A stretch of 10,264 nt of DNA, taken from NCBI GenBank assembly GCA_017517985.1, contig JAFWWX010000064.1:1-10264 (forward strand). Direction: 5' to 3'. The stretch's first letter is position 1. Each line of letters starts with the position of its first letter. The position numbers and the translations under genes were made by a program. The notes beneath the pieces were generated by a model. That model was not told where the DNA came from, did no database searches, and saw only the letters and a program-made list of their open reading frames with translations. This document shows, one piece after another, positions 8,601-10,264 of the stretch. This DNA comes from Clostridia bacterium (lineage in GTDB: Bacteria > Bacillota_A > Clostridia > Oscillospirales > CAG-382).

Positions 8601-8804
8601 GACTGGGCAGTATTTTTGGAAAAAGACGGAGAACAAAAATTATACTTTATTCTTGAAACAAAAGGTACAACAAGTTTATTTGATTTAAGACCAACAGAGC
8701 GATTAAAAATAAATTGCGGAAGAAAACACTTTGAGGCATTAGATGGAGTCGAATTCTCTGAATTGCCTGTTAAAGATTGGACAGAATTTAAGGTTAATCT
8801 GTAA
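5661..8804 (+). CDS. res: Type III restriction-modification Res subunit, DEAD-like ATPase and PD-(D/E)xK endonuclease
   Basis: A 1047-aa subunit that, with Mod, should hydrolyse ATP and cut unmodified DNA. Seen: motif I METGTGKT (89-96), Ia-like VVVPSVAIREG (117-127), motif II IIDEPQ (211-216), motif III RYSATH (238-243), and a region at about 490-535 with SALKEGWDNPN and RQKVGRGLRL (motifs V and VI). Near the C-terminus is a PD-(D/E)xK nuclease signature, NPDWAV (D at 981) followed by ILETKG (E999, K1001). DEPQ rather than DEAD or DEAH, and a C-terminal nuclease, are Res hallmarks. The length is close to EcoP-type Res proteins and all the motifs look intact, so the enzyme is probably active. 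It is the last gene of the plus-strand operon. Its 3' end overlaps the opposing phage gene by 11 bp, and no terminator hairpin is seen beyond it. Confidence 0.94.
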   Translation: MKLKFKNQKFQTDAVNSVADLFIGQEKAKMTFSIDSNVGNFDLIMSEFGIGNKLEISQDDLIKNMHTVQKRNQLPITRDYENRQYSIEMETGTGKTYVYTKTMLELNKRFGFTKFIVVVPSVAIREGVFKSLQVTQEHFSNLYDGVPYRYFIYNSSKLSDVKQFATSDHIEIMVINIDAFKKAENIINQEQDKLNGEAAIKYIQATNPIVIIDEPQSVDNTPKAKDAIQSLNPLAVFRYSATHREKINLLYRLTPIDAYQMGLVKQICVSSNSVANDFNKPYIMLKSVSNENGFSAKIEIDVQKQDAKVERQTFTVKPGADLYQLSGRELYEGYVIEGIDCTKDYECIEFSNSETVNLGKAIGSVDENIIKKAQIYRTIETHLEKELRYHDKEIKVLSLFFIDRVEKYRTETGEKGIYAQMFEECYEELINKPKYQELKKWFNTDVEKAHNGYFSQDKKGIYKNTKGDTQADDDTYNTIMRDKEWLLSFECPLRFIFSHSALKEGWDNPNVFQVCTLIEQKSTFTCRQKVGRGLRLCVNQDGERIEDRNINILHVMANESFAEFASTLQKEIEDETGAKFGVLQLSNLIGLTWQEQVEVEHQMDETDAAMAYGALMVEGVIDKDGNINQDADIEKVEIPNIAEPLQKEIKKQIKESHSEPISLDKFKTIKCTEVKVEQKSFTHEEAQELYEDLKEKKIITKEGKVKDTMKAQLAAGILDLKNRYSNAAQRAIIQALEKADNRPVIHDANNEVTVRLKQKVLLSPEFKELWNRIKQKTTYRVTIDTETLIKNCIAELKDMPPIPKAKLVSQTAEINIEQAEVSYTEKHIRSSEISGTYQVLPDIIRLISSETLLSRRTVIKIINGSGRIKDFINNPQAFLEKAMEIITRNRHNMAIDGIKYVKLAGEEYYTQEIFDSDELIAYIDKNAVKVEHSVYDYVLYDSKTVEKPFAEKLDEDPDVKMFFKIPDKFKIETPIGSYNPDWAVFLEKDGEQKLYFILETKGTTSLFDLRPTERLKINCGRKHFEALDGVEFSELPVKDWTEFKVNL

Positions 8805-9246
8805 GGTATTTGTTTATTTCTTGTTTTATCTCTTCGTAATCGTCATCTGTCAAGAATAAATACGGTCTTGCAGGGATTTCAACAGATTTGTTTTTGCCGG
8901 CTTGACCTCCAAGCTGATGAATGGCGGCATATTCTAAATTCGATCCGATAACCGCAGAATCATTATCATAATATGTATTTATTGATGCGGCAAGTTTACC
9001 TTCAACTTGTAAAATCTGTCCCGGCCACTTTCTTTTTTTAGTTCTTTGCTTTTTAGTTGATTCTGCCAAATCAAGCCATTTGTCAGGTCTGCCTTCTTCC
9101 TTAAAATTCTCTTCGGTTGAATAAGCAAATATGCCGGCAATATTTTTCATTAAAGGGCGCAGGTTCTCAGTCTTTTTGGCAAGAGTAAGAAGTTTTTCGT
9201 GGACTTCTTTATTATCAAATTCAATCTCTATCGGTTTGTCGTTCAT
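8794..9246 (-). CDS. Phage virion morphogenesis protein, Mu gpG-like (tail completion)
   Basis: A 150-aa protein of the phage virion morphogenesis family (Mu gpG-like), a structural or assembly factor for tail completion. Seen: GRPDKWLDLAESTKKQR (52-68), then W-x-GQILQVEGKLAASI (74-89), then a conserved block IGSNLEYAAIHQLGG (100-114), and near the end VEIPARPYLFLTDDD (122-136). These are the order and spacing of this family, and the length looks complete. I chose ATG 9246 because AAGGAA precedes it; a TTG at 9273 in the same frame would extend the protein by 9 residues and deepen the overlap with dam. As placed, it overlaps the end of dam by 26 bp, so the two are probably translationally coupled. 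The following gene expected in a Mu-like head module is absent; the opposing res gene begins there instead. Confidence 0.88.
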   Translation of the reverse strand: MNDKPIEIEFDNKEVHEKLLTLAKKTENLRPLMKNIAGIFAYSTEENFKEEGRPDKWLDLAESTKKQRTKKRKWPGQILQVEGKLAASINTYYDNDSAVIGSNLEYAAIHQLGGQAGKNKSVEIPARPYLFLTDDDYEEIKQEINKYLTD

Positions 9247-10045
9247 GAAGTTCCTTAATTGGGTAATTAGCAATCAACAATTCTTTAAAAATCTTTTTGC
9301 GATTTTCCACATCAGAGCGGTTGTTAATTCCGTTTAATCTTTCAACTTCTATCATTTCAAAGCCCTTATATAATTCTCGGACTTTAGGAGAATCATCGTA
9401 TGAAAGTAAAAATCTGCCTTTAATATTGCCCAAAACTTCTCTTAAGCGTTCGTGGTCAAAGTCTTTGGTTGAAGTTACATCATAACCACAGCCTTGAGAA
9501 TACGGAGGATCGCAATAGAAGAATGCATCTTCAAAATCGTATTGCTTAATAAGAGTTTCAAAGTCACGATTTTCAATCATAACTTTATCAAGTCTTTCGT
9601 GTATAGCATCAATCTTATCTAACACATTCTTTTGAGATTTACTTGCTCCGCCGGAAGATTTTTTAACCGTACCAAAAGACGAACCTTTACCTCCAAATGA
9701 GCGTGTAATAATAAAGTAGAATTGGACAGCCTTTTGAATATCAGTAATAAACGTTCCATTCAGGAATTGGAAGAACATATCTCTTGATCCAAGCAGATAT
9801 TTATACTCTTCTTTAAATGCGTTCGGATGGTATTTTACAATACGGAAAAGGTTTACAAGTCTGCCATCAAGATCGTTATAAATCTCTAAGTCAGCCCATC
9901 TGTCCTTATAAAATAGAACCCAACCACCGCCACCAAATGGCTCAATATAAGACTTTATATCTTTTGGAATAAGTGGAGCAATAGTCTTGCGCAATAATCT
10001 TTTACCACCAACCCAATTAATTAAGCATTTTTTGTCTGTTGTCAT
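9221..10045 (-). CDS. dam: Phage D12-class DNA adenine methylase (Dam family)
   Basis: A 274-aa adenine-N6 methyltransferase of the D12/Dam family (alpha class). Seen: N-terminal WVGGKRLLRKTI (11-22), SAM-binding motif I YIEPFGGGGWVLFYK (33-47), and catalytic motif IV FFYCDPPYSQGCGY (175-188), followed by LLSYDDSP (213-220). Motif I preceding DPPY is the alpha-class order, opposite to that of the Type III Mod in this window, so the two enzymes are unrelated in architecture. The ATG at 10045 has a strong AAAAGGAG six nt upstream. No cognate nuclease gene is adjacent, so it behaves as an orphan phage methylase. Known role of such genes: modifying phage DNA to evade host restriction, or regulation. 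Target GATC is typical of Dam but unproven here. It stands between a probable F-like gene and the gpG-like gene, as an inserted extra. The stop is TGA. Confidence 0.93.
   Translation of the reverse strand: MTTDKKCLINWVGGKRLLRKTIAPLIPKDIKSYIEPFGGGGWVLFYKDRWADLEIYNDLDGRLVNLFRIVKYHPNAFKEEYKYLLGSRDMFFQFLNGTFITDIQKAVQFYFIITRSFGGKGSSFGTVKKSSGGASKSQKNVLDKIDAIHERLDKVMIENRDFETLIKQYDFEDAFFYCDPPYSQGCGYDVTSTKDFDHERLREVLGNIKGRFLLSYDDSPKVRELYKGFEMIEVERLNGINNRSDVENRKKIFKELLIANYPIKELHERQTDRD
9251..9256 (-). promoter_or_regulatory. Ribosome binding site of the gpG-like gene
   Basis: On the minus strand AAGGAA lies 4 nt before the ATG at 9246, inside the end of dam. It favours this start over the in-frame TTG at 9273. 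Confidence 0.55.
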
Positions 10046-10051
10046 TTTAAA

Positions 10052-10059
10052 CTCCTTTT
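10052..10059 (-). promoter_or_regulatory. Ribosome binding site of dam
   Basis: AAAAGGAG on the minus strand, 6 nt before the ATG at 10045. It is the strongest Shine-Dalgarno in the window and fixes the dam start. It sits in the 34-nt gap after the upstream phage gene. Confidence 0.8.
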
Positions 10060-10079
10060 AAATTATTTTTAACTATCAT

Positions 10080-10264
10080 TTAATCGTCTATTAAACCGCT
10101 TGCAGGATTGTGCGACCACCCGACATCAGGTGCTACTCTTTTACCAGTCAGAGGATCTGTGTAAACTGTAACCGGCTTATACTCCCCTGACTTTTTAGAA
10201 ACAAGAGCCAATTCCTCCGATAGTGTGCCGGCAGAAGAACTGACCGTTCGGTTTTTCTTTTGCA
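10080..10264 (-). CDS. Probable Mu F-like phage minor head protein, C-terminal end (partial)
   Basis: Sixty C-terminal residues of an open frame that enters from the right edge on the minus strand and stops with TAA at 10080-10082. Seen: a charged stretch, then VTVYTDPLTGKRVAPDVGWSH and NPASGLIDD at the end. A terminal 'DP..G....P..GW.YNP' pattern is what I associate with Mu gpF-like minor head / head morphogenesis proteins, and the gpG-like gene two positions downstream supports this, since F and G are neighbours in Mu. The catalytic or structural core is outside the window, so the family call rests on a short tail plus context. It ends 34 nt before dam, in the same late operon. Confidence 0.6.
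   Translation of the reverse strand, partial: QKKNRTVSSSAGTLSEELALVSKKSGEYKPVTVYTDPLTGKRVAPDVGWSHNPASGLIDD

Noticed and set aside
309..8804. DISARM or BREX system, because of an SNF2 helicase next to an adenine methylase
   Set aside because: No DrmA, DrmB, DrmC, PglZ or BrxC-like protein is present, while Mod and Res show clear Type III hallmarks.
8790..8830. Bidirectional terminator between res and the gpG-like gene
   Set aside because: No inverted repeat with a flanking T or A run could be found; the genes simply overlap.
9247..9273. TTG at 9273 as the start of the gpG-like protein
   Set aside because: The ATG at 9246 has an AAGGAA just upstream, and the extra 9 residues do not resemble the family N-terminus.

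Overview
The window comes from a low-GC bacterium (roughly one third G+C by eye) and looks like part of a prophage. The genetic code appears standard: TGA serves as a stop in the minus-strand dam gene, which argues against Mollicutes code 4. Some genes have clear AAGGAG-type ribosome binding sites. I cannot name the host from this sequence. A Mu-like morphogenesis pair at the right end points to a Mu-type or Mu-hybrid phage.

Left edge (2-274, + strand): the C-terminal half of a CI/LexA-type phage repressor with an apparently intact S24 Ser/Lys self-cleavage site. Centre (309-8804, + strand): four closely packed genes forming a Type III restriction-modification locus with two extra members. 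These are an SNF2-family helicase-like ATPase (868 aa), a Type III Mod adenine methyltransferase (651 aa), an unrecognised helical protein with weak HEPN-like traits (239 aa), and a Type III Res helicase-nuclease (1047 aa). Gaps between them are 49, 3 and 17 nt, so they probably act as one unit. Mod and Res should form the sequence-specific methylation and cleavage complex. The SNF2 protein and the 239-aa protein are the unexplained parts.

Right part (8794-10264, - strand): phage late genes read in the opposite direction. In transcription order they are the tail end of a probable Mu F-like minor head protein, a D12-class Dam adenine methylase, and a Mu gpG-like virion morphogenesis protein. 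The dam gene sits between two morphogenesis genes that are normally neighbours in Mu-like phages. The gpG-like and res genes converge and overlap by 11 bp, so the junction between phage late genes and the defence cassette has no spacer and no visible terminator.

My reading (inference) is that the defence cassette is lysogenic-conversion cargo lying directly downstream of the repressor, so it would be available while the prophage is silent. The phage's own Dam may modify its DNA. The most interesting candidate is the four-gene SNF2-Mod-helical protein-Res cassette. No tRNA, rRNA, CRISPR array, IS element or clear terminator was seen, and there is no gene-free stretch above 300 bases.
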